Origin: Bacteroidales bacterium H4
Lineage (GTDB): Bacteria > Bacteroidota > Bacteroidia > Bacteroidales > Muribaculaceae
Direction: 5' to 3'
Assembly (NCBI GenBank): GCA_001701165.1
Contig: DAAP01000027.1
Coordinates: forward strand, 24,399-88,398
DNA length: 64,000 bases
Made by a program: the position numbers and the translations under genes. Below the pieces are notes generated by a model that worked only from the letters and a program-made list of their open reading frames with translations, was not told the origin of the DNA and did no database searches. This document shows positions 26,226 through 33,561 of this stretch, piece after piece (the first letter of the stretch is position 1; every line of letters starts with the position of its first letter).

Positions 26226-27036
26226 ACAAATGCTGTCGCGTTATGATATATCGTCTACGGACGCCCATCGTAATGCATTGTTTGAGGTTACGCAACAGGT
26301 GGTGCTTGCCGGTCTGCAACGTGGAGGATTCTTTGAGAAAGCAGCATTCTACGGGGGCACGTGCCTTCGGATATTTCATGGCTTACACCGCTTCTCGGAA
26401 GATCTCGACTTCTCCTTGTTGGTGCCGGATGATACGTTTGACTTGAAAGATTATTTCCCGGTACTCATTGCCGAGTTCAATAACCTTGGGCGCGAGGTCA
26501 CGATAACAAAGAAGGATAAAAAGAATGTTGGTCGTGTGGAGTCTGCTTTTCTGAAAGACACCACCGATGTGTATAATTTGTCGTTTCAAACGGAGAAAAG
26601 TATCAAGATTAAGATCGAAGTCGACACGAATCCTCCGGTTGGATTTGAAACGGAACAGAAGTTGTTGATGCAACCTTATTCGTTTATGACACGCTGTTTT
26701 ACACTTCCTGACCTTTTTGCAGGTAAAATGCACGCATTGATTTTCCGCCAGTGGGGACAACGAGTCAAAGGCCGCGATTGGTATGATTTCGAATGGTATA
26801 TCCGCAATGGTGTACCCCTCAACTTCAATCATTTCAAAGAAAGGGCAAGAGAATTTAATGGGCTGGATATAAGAAAACAAGATTTCATAGCGATGCTTAA
26901 AGATCGCTTGAAATCTGCTGACATTACTCTTGTGAAGAAAGATGTTTTGCCTTTCCTGCAGTTCCCGGACGAGACAAACATCTGGTCCAATGAATACTTT
27001 TGTCTGCTTGCCGATAAGCTGTGCTTTGTCCGTTAG
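26209..27036 (+). CDS. AbiEii/AbiGii-family nucleotidyltransferase toxin
   Basis: A 275-residue protein of the nucleotidyltransferase fold. Motif I is GGTCLR (49-54) with the two aspartates of RFSEDLDFSL (61-70) as metal ligands; KIKIEVDTN follows in the third motif region, and FAGKMHALIFRQWGQRVKGRDWYDF carries the conserved Lys and Asp of the C-terminal helices. Toxins of this family modify tRNA or other RNA and give growth arrest, often during phage infection. Translation is coupled to the antitoxin by a 17-base overlap. Confidence 0.88.
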   Translation: MNEVFEQMLSRYDISSTDAHRNALFEVTQQVVLAGLQRGGFFEKAAFYGGTCLRIFHGLHRFSEDLDFSLLVPDDTFDLKDYFPVLIAEFNNLGREVTITKKDKKNVGRVESAFLKDTTDVYNLSFQTEKSIKIKIEVDTNPPVGFETEQKLLMQPYSFMTRCFTLPDLFAGKMHALIFRQWGQRVKGRDWYDFEWYIRNGVPLNFNHFKERAREFNGLDIRKQDFIAMLKDRLKSADITLVKKDVLPFLQFPDETNIWSNEYFCLLADKLCFVR

Positions 27037-27251
27037 ACCAAACTCCGGTAACACGTAATCACTACTGCTTGACTCGTTTGTAGCGGTGGAGGATGCTATG
27101 GTTGTGTTCGTTGTGATCATGCCTATTTTTCTGCTATAGATGGCATCCCCTTATGCCTTGGCCCTGACCACCATAGCGCACCATCGAAGGCTTTTCAGTG
27201 ATGACGTGTTGCAATAAATATGTTTTAAGATATATTTAACATAAATTAACA

Positions 27252-27260
27252 GGGGGGGGG
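27252..27260. repeat. Homopolymeric G9 tract in a promoter region
   Basis: Nine consecutive G in an otherwise AT-rich intergenic stretch (27037-27311), 51 bases before the next ATG. Poly-G tracts of this size are prone to slippage, so the length could vary and alter spacing of regulatory sites. The rest of the stretch holds no gene that I can support. Confidence 0.75.
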
Positions 27261-27311
27261 TAGATTGTCAGTTTTTATCCCGACATTTGCATCGGAAAAA
27301 TATATGTGCAT

Positions 27312-27635
27312 ATGAGTGCGATAAAGACTATTGACGAAGTTATCCCGTTTAGCAAGCGTCATCCTAATGAGACTGTAAGGATGATTATCCGATATGATTC
27401 AGGCTATTTAAAAGACCTAATGATAAAGGATGAACGCTTGTGCTTTAGTAAAGAATGTTTCGCTGAAATCTGTAGACTGACCAAAGGTGTGTGTGATAAC
27501 TGGGAAAAGCCTCCCACAGATAGCGCTTGTATTCTCTATAATGCGAAGCGATATTGTTCCCCTTACCAATATGATTTTAATGACCCAAGACTAATCGCAT
27601 TAAACGAAGAAAGACTTGGCAAAGAAGAATTTTAA
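27312..27635 (+). CDS. Hypothetical protein, AT-rich accessory gene
   Basis: A 107-residue protein without signal peptide or membrane segment; I do not recognise a family. It is polar, with paired Cys residues at intervals (CFSKECFAEICRLTKGVCDNW and, later, CSPYQY). The start is ATG at 27312; a GTG two codons upstream is in the same frame. A second open frame overlaps its 3' end (27616-27786). Base composition is clearly lower in GC than in the core genes, in line with horizontal acquisition. It is probably transcribed with the overlapping frame. Confidence 0.55.
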   Translation: MSAIKTIDEVIPFSKRHPNETVRMIIRYDSGYLKDLMIKDERLCFSKECFAEICRLTKGVCDNWEKPPTDSACILYNAKRYCSPYQYDFNDPRLIALNEERLGKEEF

Positions 27636-27786
27636 TATTTTCGGACATAAGCATACGCTTTATGATTTGGTTGAACCTTACGATAGTTTTATAATTGCTT
27701 TCAGATGCCCTTGTGATGGGCTGCATTATAAGCATCATTCAATCAAAATCGAAGAAGATGTCGTATGTTTAGATAGGTCCACCTGA
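27616..27786 (+). CDS. Overlapping small frame with TTG start, or frameshifted 3' end
   Basis: An open frame of 56 codons runs from TTG 27616 to TGA 27784 and overlaps the preceding gene by 20 bases. No ATG is present between the in-frame stop at 27601 and the end. The peptide has a compact Cys/His pattern (FRCPCDGLHYKHH), which looks like a small metal-binding module and not like random translation. It may be a coupled small gene with a TTG start, or the displaced end of the 27312 gene after a frameshift. Confidence 0.4.
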   Translation: MAKKNFNIFGHKHTLYDLVEPYDSFIIAFRCPCDGLHYKHHSIKIEEDVVCLDRST

Positions 27787-27799
27787 ATCACTAACTTTA
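27768..27799 (+). promoter_or_regulatory. Candidate promoter of the MORN-like gene
   Basis: TTTA (27768-27771), 20 bases, TAACTTTA (27792-27799): each element differs from the consensus only in its last base. The -7 box ends 14 bases before the ATG at 27814. Confidence 0.4.
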
Positions 27800-27813
27800 C
27801 AAATTAGTAAAAT

Positions 27814-29022
27814 ATGGAGTTGCAGCAAGTAAAAGACTTAACACTATCGAACGGAACTCGATATACAGGTTGGGGGTACATTCATAATGGGGAATTTATT
27901 CCAAACGGATGTGGTAAGATGTTTTGCAAGGGTTATTATATCTATGGTAATTTCAAACAGGGTGTAATAGATGGTCCTGCTATTGAAAGCCATGATATGT
28001 ATATGAAGACAATGCAATTCAAAAATGGCCAGGGACAAGGTTGGGGATTGTGTATAAATTGCGGTCAACTTGCCGAATTTGGTTATTATGAAAACAGTGA
28101 GTTAAAGACAGACTTGTCAGATTTCGCATTATGGTATTTTAATAAGATGCAAAATGCAGGACGTAATGAGAATATGCTTTCGATGTACACTTTTAATGCC
28201 AATCATAACGTCTGCGAACTACTGATAGGATACAAGCCTACTGCTGTTGAAAACGGAGTGGGGCTTGTCGGTATGGGCTTTCATTTTATGGCTGATGGTT
28301 CTGTATGGATGGGTAATACCACCACACGTTGTTTCTCTGGCGATTTAATCCATTTTAATTCAGACGGAACTGTGGATTGTGGTGTCTTTGAAAATGGAAC
28401 TTTATCTGAAAGATTAGAGTTGCAAGAAATCATCAATTATTATTATGGAACTATTGAGCTTGACAAAGATGATATTTTCGCCGAGTCGCTATGTGAGCGT
28501 GCAGCTAATCCTATTAGGGAGAATTTTCGGAACGCTCAACCAATCAAAATAGGATACAATTATTTTGAAGCAGAACCCAATAAAGTTACTAGTGAGGATA
28601 ATAAATTCTCAATGATCTACACAATGATGGATGTCGATTTCTTAGCAAATGGGCATTTTGTTTCTTTGAAAGACGGTGAAAAGGAAAAGTGGATTATTGG
28701 CGATTCTCAAATCATAACACCTCACGGCATCTTAAATATTGAAAATGCATCTTTTGTTGAAGACGGTATGCTTGTAGGAGTAGTGTTCTCTGTTTTTGGA
28801 TATTTACGGATGAATGACTTCAGTTGTTCAAACGGTTTGGAAGATGATATTCAGGTTTCGACGTTTGCTATTATGCGACAGCCGAACAATGCGTGGCTTT
28901 GGGCTTATGCTTTTGACGAGGACAATACGCCTGTTGCGAATTTCTGCGGAACAGACTTAATGGGCGGCCTTGCTCGTTTTGTACCTTTTCTAAAGAGGAA
29001 ATTCCAAAGGTGTGGAATATGA
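27814..29022 (+). CDS. MORN-repeat-like protein, function unknown
   Basis: A 402-residue cytoplasmic protein (no signal peptide). The first 100 residues contain MORN-like units: YTGWGYIHNGEFIPNGCGK, YIYGNFKQGVIDGPA and KNGQGQGWGLCINCG. Later similar Gly-aromatic pieces recur (VWMGNTTTRCFSGDLIHF, VDCGVFENGTL). The C-terminal 150 residues differ and are rich in strands. MORN units often mediate lipid or protein contacts, and in bacteria they occur in many effector or immunity-type genes. The low GC and the position after an AbiE pair suggest accessory origin. No catalytic motif is seen. Confidence 0.6.
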   Translation: MELQQVKDLTLSNGTRYTGWGYIHNGEFIPNGCGKMFCKGYYIYGNFKQGVIDGPAIESHDMYMKTMQFKNGQGQGWGLCINCGQLAEFGYYENSELKTDLSDFALWYFNKMQNAGRNENMLSMYTFNANHNVCELLIGYKPTAVENGVGLVGMGFHFMADGSVWMGNTTTRCFSGDLIHFNSDGTVDCGVFENGTLSERLELQEIINYYYGTIELDKDDIFAESLCERAANPIRENFRNAQPIKIGYNYFEAEPNKVTSEDNKFSMIYTMMDVDFLANGHFVSLKDGEKEKWIIGDSQIITPHGILNIENASFVEDGMLVGVVFSVFGYLRMNDFSCSNGLEDDIQVSTFAIMRQPNNAWLWAYAFDEDNTPVANFCGTDLMGGLARFVPFLKRKFQRCGI

Positions 29023-29084
29023 TAAAGAAGAAAGCCGTTTTAGAATCAGTTGTATGGTCTTATAAGTGAGGATTGTGGTATAAA

Positions 29085-29117
29085 TTGCCATATCAAATTG
29101 GGTCGCAAATATTTTTG
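29085..29117 (+). promoter_or_regulatory. Candidate promoter of the 29193 gene
   Basis: TTG (29085-29087), 22 bases, TATTTTTG (29110-29117), which matches the -7 consensus. It would give a leader of about 70 bases to the ATG at 29193. Confidence 0.5.
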
Positions 29118-29192
29118 AGACGAATTGAGAGAATATAATTAATTAGACAGCGTGTGCGCGATAAATACAAATCAGTAAAACAGATAAAAACA

Positions 29193-29834
29193 ATGAACAA
29201 TTCAATGATTAAACACTTGGTTGACGAAGCTATTCGAGAATTTGAGCGTGGAGATATATCGTCTTTACAGAACAGTCTATATAATTTGTATAGGAATTTC
29301 AATAAATTCGGTGGCGGCAAACTAATTGTCAATTTTCCTGAAAAGGATCGCCTGAGCGAGTGCTTCTGTATGTGTCTGAGATATGACTGGACGAATGACT
29401 CTGATATCCGTGAAGTATGGGCGGAAGATGGGTTCTACTGCATTGTGAAACACCTGCTAGACCATCTCTATGAGGAGCAGGAACTTATCGTGTCTGCGTT
29501 AGACTTATTCTTGTTGCTGCATTATGGACAAAATGATCTCGAAACGAAGTTCAATGATGTATTGGCAAAAGGCTTGATGTTGGGGAATCCTTTGTTTTCT
29601 CAAAAAGAATATGCAGAAGGAGCCCCATATCTCATACGCGAGTTCATGTTCTTTGCGGCGACAATACTGTCTCCGGTCGTTGCAAAGCATCCGGCGATAA
29701 TTTCTGCCGGGTTGCACCAAGCCTACGAGAATGCAAAGACGGATTTTGAGTTTGCTGCTGTTCCGGTAGAGCGTATAATCGCTAAACTTCAATTCCTATC
29801 AAAGGTTATAGAATCAATTTTGAAAGATATGTGA
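29193..29834 (+). CDS. Hypothetical all-helical protein, accessory gene
   Basis: A 213-residue soluble protein that appears almost entirely helical (MIKHLVDEAIREFERGD; HLLDHLYEEQELIVSALDLF; VERIIAKLQFLSKVIESI). I do not recognise the family. ATG 29193 is chosen since the GTG upstream at 29154 would add a short basic stretch only. It has its own likely promoter. The size, charge and position, after a MORN-like protein and beside toxin-antitoxin genes, are compatible with an immunity-type protein, but this is a guess and no partner toxin is found nearby. Confidence 0.55.
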   Translation: MNNSMIKHLVDEAIREFERGDISSLQNSLYNLYRNFNKFGGGKLIVNFPEKDRLSECFCMCLRYDWTNDSDIREVWAEDGFYCIVKHLLDHLYEEQELIVSALDLFLLLHYGQNDLETKFNDVLAKGLMLGNPLFSQKEYAEGAPYLIREFMFFAATILSPVVAKHPAIISAGLHQAYENAKTDFEFAAVPVERIIAKLQFLSKVIESILKDM

Positions 29835-29853
29835 TAGTATTATTGAGGCTTAT

Positions 29854-30185
29854 ATGCTGATAGGGTATTCTGCGGTTGATGAGACGCCCACTTGTCTTCG
29901 TGAAGACACCCCCATAGGAACCCCCACACGCAGGGGCGGTTTGTCGGACGGGGTGCATCGTCTTGTCGCCGCTATCGGCTCTGAGGAGTGGAACGCGAGG
30001 GGGATTATGGAAGCTGTCGGACTAAAGGACAGGAAGAATTTCGTGGAGTACTCTCTTGTGCCGGTAATACGTGAAGGATTGGTGCAGATGAAATTTTCCG
30101 ACTCGCCCCGGCTCCGTGCCAGCGCTATTTGCTGACCGCCAGAGACCTCGCGTTGGCGAAACAAATTCTACCAAAAACCGTTTAA
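29854..30185 (+). pseudogene. Remnant of a winged-helix C-terminal domain (Fic- or AAA-4-type protein), frameshifted
   Basis: An open frame encodes 93 residues with a winged-helix segment (WNARGIMEAVGLKDRKNF, then EYSLVPVIREGLVQMKF) of the type found at the C-terminus of Fic-family or divergent AAA-4 proteins. At about 30113 the expected continuation PRQRYLLTARDLALAKQ is found in another frame and goes on to a stop at 30183-30185. The N-terminal catalytic part is missing. The fragment has higher GC than the genes just before it. It is best read as a decayed gene piece; whether the parent was Fic or AAA-4 is open. Confidence 0.6.
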
Positions 30186-30249
30186 GAGGAGGACTGTCAG
30201 AATGTGGATGTCCTGTATGAGATATATAAATCTACAGCCAGTTGGTCAG

Positions 30250-31259
30250 TTAGTGCATATATCCACGTGTTTGTATTATGTGGTAAATGCATGGACAATG
30301 AAGGAACACAAATTTTAGTAAGGCAGCTTTCTTTGTGGGCGGTGTATAGTATTTTCTGAAGTCTTTTCCCCATTTGCGCCGTATGGTGAGGTAGCGTTTG
30401 TAGGTAAAGGTGGTAGGATGAGCGCATTGCGCCTGATAAGCATTGCTTGCCTCCATTAGAATCCGGCTTCCGACATAGTCTGTTAGGAGTGTCTTGCGAT
30501 AGTCCTCGTTTATGCTGTATGCCGGAAACAGTGTCCGAAAATATGCCAGAAACCGTTGGCTTGTCGTAACGAAGTTGTATGTTGGTTTGATGGCGAAAGA
30601 CAGGGAGCTTCCATTGCTTATTTGGTAAATGTATCCGCCACCGCTTTTAATCTTAATCCCTTTGCACTTTGTCAAGTACTCGAAGCAAAAGAGGTGGTCC
30701 TCGTGGATGTGTAGCTTTTCGTCAAAACGAATGCCCTCTTGTCTAAGTAGTGAAGTGTCAAACATTTTGGCAAAACAGTACCCATTAGAAAGGACGTGCG
30801 TTTGGGGTACAAAGGAAGTGTTTTGGCTTTTGGTTATAGTTATGTCTTTGTCATAAAAGAACAGGTTGGTCCGCTGTCGCGAGACCATATCTTCTGTAAG
30901 AATACTTTGGCACACCATATATCCTCCTGGTGTTTCATCGTCTCGGAAGAATGTGCGCAGTGCTGTGGGTAAGAGGTAGTCTCAGCATCGATGAAGGTGC
31001 AAAATCGGGTAGTTGCGTTGTCTATACCGATATTGCGTGCACGTGAGACGCCGCCGTTGGTTGTACTGATAAGTTTGAAGCGTTTGTCCATACCGACACA
31101 CTTTTGAACAATTGAGGTGGTGTCGTCTGTAGACCCGTCGTTGATAATGATGGCCTCGAAGTTTTCCAGAGATTGGCTCTGCAACGAGGCAATGAGACGC
31201 ATGATAGTGCCGGAGGCGTTATATGCTGGTATGATTACGGAAATTCGGGGGGTAAGCAT
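30250..31259 (-). pseudogene. GT2 glycosyltransferase interrupted by a single-base frameshift
   Basis: The N-terminal frame (31259-30840) has the GT-A start ISVIIPAYNASGTIMRLI, IINDGSTDDTT and NGGVSRARNIGIDNA and reaches CTFIDAE, where the DXD-type acidic motif should continue. From there the family sequence (Asp-Tyr-Leu-Leu-Pro) is found only in the shifted frame and runs through HIHEDHLFCFEYL to the stop at 30250. One missing base near 30980-30984 explains both. It follows the PD40 gene by 15 bases. Either the gene is recently inactivated, or this is an assembly error or a slippage event. Confidence 0.8.
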
Positions 31260-31274
31260 ATGTATATTAAAGTA

Positions 31275-32537
31275 TTAGTGGAGCTCGGCGCGGATGACGG
31301 CGTTGCGGAGGCGGCGTAGGGTAGGTGCGGCTTTGGCTACGGAATTTTCGAGGGCGCGTATCTCGGCGGCCACGGTGTGGTCGCCGTTGGCGTAGCGTAT
31401 GCGCAGGCGCTCAAGCTGGCGGCGATATGCCTGATCAAGATTAAACTGTTGGAGGTATTGCGACATTAATTCGCGTGCCTCGGCGCTGCGAAAGTCGGAG
31501 AGGCGGTAGTATACGGCTCGTCCTTCGATGCTGAAGGGGTAGGGCAGTGTATCGGTTGTGCGTGTGTCCTTTGTGTCGGATGTTTGAGCGGTGGCGCGGG
31601 CGTTGATTTGCTCTCGGATGGCGGCGGCGTCAGTGTCGGTGTCCTGCGTGACGGCGATGTCGGTGACAAAGGCGCGGTCAGCCAGGTCGTTGCGCTCGGG
31701 GTTGAGGTTGCGGCGCGTGGCGTTGATGAGATATGTGTACACGGTGATGCTGTCGCTGTCGAGGCTGTTGCGGTCCGTGGCCCACCATCCTATGCCGTTG
31801 TCTGTGTCTATGGCCATAAGTATGTCGTTGTACGGCGAGTTGTAGGGCATTCCGATGTTCACGGGCTCGAGAAAGTCACCAGTGGAGTCGTCTCGTCGTG
31901 TCATGTATATGTCGTATCCGCCTATCGAGGTCTCGGGGTCTTGTGCTGCGAAATACAAGGTGCTGCCGTCGGTGAGCATAAACGGGCAAGCGGTGGCGTA
32001 TTGTGCCGAGGGAAAGACCTTTGTCGGGCTTTCCAATGTTCCGTCGTCCAATATTCCGGCATGGTACAGCGTGGAACGACCGGTGCTGTCCGGTGCGTTC
32101 CAGAAGACTTCGCGGCCGTCGTTGGCGGTATATACTATGGTGTTGTCGTTTGTACGGATGTTGGGCGGCAGCATCTGTCGCGATCCTAATCGTCCGGCGT
32201 TTGCAGGCAGCGGAAAGGCCTCGGCCAGACGACTGCGCGGCACGGTCACCGAGTCGATGATGGTAATGTCTTCGACGCGTTGCAACATATTGTCCATCAT
32301 AACTATGCGTCCGCGCAGCTCATCGGCGGAAGTTGGTAGGTCTCGGCGTGCGCGTTTGGCTGCGGCTTCCCAGCGTTCCATCAGCTCCTGGGCCTGCTTG
32401 ATGTCGTAGCTGTTGAGCGCGTCCGAGATTTGTTCCGAGAGGTCTTCGTAGGCCGGCGTGTGCTTTTTCTTGGGCGCAGCATTGGCTGCTATGGCTATTG
32501 CCAAAGCGGCGGCCAGTGTCAGTGTCATATGCTTCAT
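31275..32537 (-). CDS. Secreted PD40/beta-propeller-like protein
   Basis: A 420-residue protein with a signal peptide (cleavage after ANA, about residue 20). The first part is helical and charged; the middle has propeller units of the PD40 kind (YTANDGREVFWNAPD, TLYFAAQDPETSIGGYDIYMTRRD, NDILMAIDTDNGIGWWATDRN). The last 100 residues are helical and Arg-rich. TolB-type propellers of this sort usually act in protein-protein contact in the periplasm. It is the last intact gene of the minus-strand series, 83 bases after queE. Confidence 0.75.
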   Translation of the reverse strand: MKHMTLTLAAALAIAIAANAAPKKKHTPAYEDLSEQISDALNSYDIKQAQELMERWEAAAKRARRDLPTSADELRGRIVMMDNMLQRVEDITIIDSVTVPRSRLAEAFPLPANAGRLGSRQMLPPNIRTNDNTIVYTANDGREVFWNAPDSTGRSTLYHAGILDDGTLESPTKVFPSAQYATACPFMLTDGSTLYFAAQDPETSIGGYDIYMTRRDDSTGDFLEPVNIGMPYNSPYNDILMAIDTDNGIGWWATDRNSLDSDSITVYTYLINATRRNLNPERNDLADRAFVTDIAVTQDTDTDAAAIREQINARATAQTSDTKDTRTTDTLPYPFSIEGRAVYYRLSDFRSAEARELMSQYLQQFNLDQAYRRQLERLRIRYANGDHTVAAEIRALENSVAKAAPTLRRLRNAVIRAELH

Positions 32538-32620
32538 CGCGATGTTATGCTTAGTGTGGTTGTACGTAAGAAAGTGGCGTTTGAACGGGTGTGTCGCGGT
32601 CTTATGACAGGTTCATACCC

Positions 32621-33178
32621 TCAGCGTATGTCCAGCAGCTTGTGCGTCTGCAACGACAGTCCCCAGTGCGGATGTTGCATGATATAGGTTACTGTCTCGG
32701 CGATGTTTCGTCCCGAGCATGGTTGCAGCTTGGCGCATGGGACGTTGAAATGGCGATATATAGTCTCAACGTCTTGGCCTGTGTATACGACTTTCAGCTC
32801 GTCCACGCGGTCGATGTCCCAAGGACCTTCACCTTTGGGCGAGCATGTGACCCAGTCCACCTCCGGCGGCACGGGTCGTGTGCCGTTGGTCTCTATCTGG
32901 ACGTAAAATCCGTGGGCCTTTATGGCACGCAGCAGGTCGCTGTCGGCCTGCAGCGTTGGCTCGCCGCCGGTGAGTACTAAGTGTCGTGCCGGGTATGCGG
33001 CGGCGGCTTCGGCGATTTCGGCGGCGGTCATTTCGTCATATTGTGTGTGATCGGTGTCGCAGAAGTCGCAGCGCATGTTGCATCCGCTCAGGCGCACGAA
33101 TACGGCGGCGGTGCCGGTGTAGCGGCCTTCGCCTTGCAGCGAGTAAAAGATTTCGTTAACGCGATATTTTTTGTCCAT
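32621..33178 (-). CDS. queE: 7-carboxy-7-deazaguanine synthase
   Basis: A 185-residue radical SAM enzyme with the C33-x3-C37-x2-C40 cluster motif (CNMRCDFC), the N-terminal NEIFYSLQGEGRYTG block of QueE and LTGGEPTLQ. It converts 6-carboxytetrahydropterin to the 7-deazaguanine precursor of queuosine. The start at 33178 is chosen because the family begins just before the QGEG block; a longer frame adds only low-complexity residues. It lies 22 bases after queD, the preceding step of the same pathway. Confidence 0.95.
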   Translation of the reverse strand: MDKKYRVNEIFYSLQGEGRYTGTAAVFVRLSGCNMRCDFCDTDHTQYDEMTAAEIAEAAAAYPARHLVLTGGEPTLQADSDLLRAIKAHGFYVQIETNGTRPVPPEVDWVTCSPKGEGPWDIDRVDELKVVYTGQDVETIYRHFNVPCAKLQPCSGRNIAETVTYIMQHPHWGLSLQTHKLLDIR

Positions 33179-33200
33179 GTGCGTGTGGCGTTGTGTGCGG

Positions 33201-33533
33201 TCAATCGCGCTGGTATGATGCGATGTTGCCTTCGCTTTCTTGGACATCGACGCGGTAGCAGTTGGGTACATTGTCGCATATCCAGCGGGCTATGTTTTCG
33301 GCCGTGGGGTTGAAGGGCAGCACATCGTTTAGATTGGCGTGATCCAGGCGGTCCATCACCGTGTTTTTGATGTGCGTAAAGTCGGTGACCATGCCATCGG
33401 CGTTCAGCTCGGCTGCGCGACAGTGCACGGTGATAATCCAGTTGTGGCCGTGCGTATTGGTGCATTTGCTGTCATAGGACAGCGTAAGGCGATGTGCCGC
33501 CGATATTTCGAGTCTTTTGGTGAGGTAATACAT
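33201..33533 (-). CDS. queD: 6-carboxy-5,6,7,8-tetrahydropterin synthase (QueD)
   Basis: A 110-residue member of the PTPS/QueD fold. Zinc ligands are His14 (SAAHRL) and the two His of THGHNW (His28, His30), with the catalytic Cys24 (DSKC). DFTHIKNTVMDRLDHANLND and PTAENIARWICD are further family blocks. It makes the pterin that QueE uses for queuosine. Genes cca, queD and queE follow one another with gaps of 22-28 bases. Confidence 0.94.
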   Translation of the reverse strand: MYYLTKRLEISAAHRLTLSYDSKCTNTHGHNWIITVHCRAAELNADGMVTDFTHIKNTVMDRLDHANLNDVLPFNPTAENIARWICDNVPNCYRVDVQESEGNIASYQRD

Positions 33534-33561
33534 TGTCTGTTTGGTGTAGTGGTGAGGAGTA

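Noticed and set aside
26383..27120. 245-codon open frame antisense to the AbiEii toxin gene
   Set aside because: It lies on the complement of a gene with conserved catalytic motifs; its content is not protein-like and no promoter fits.
27037..30185. Integrative element with attachment sites
   Set aside because: Composition suggests transfer, but no integrase, tRNA gene or flanking direct repeat was found.
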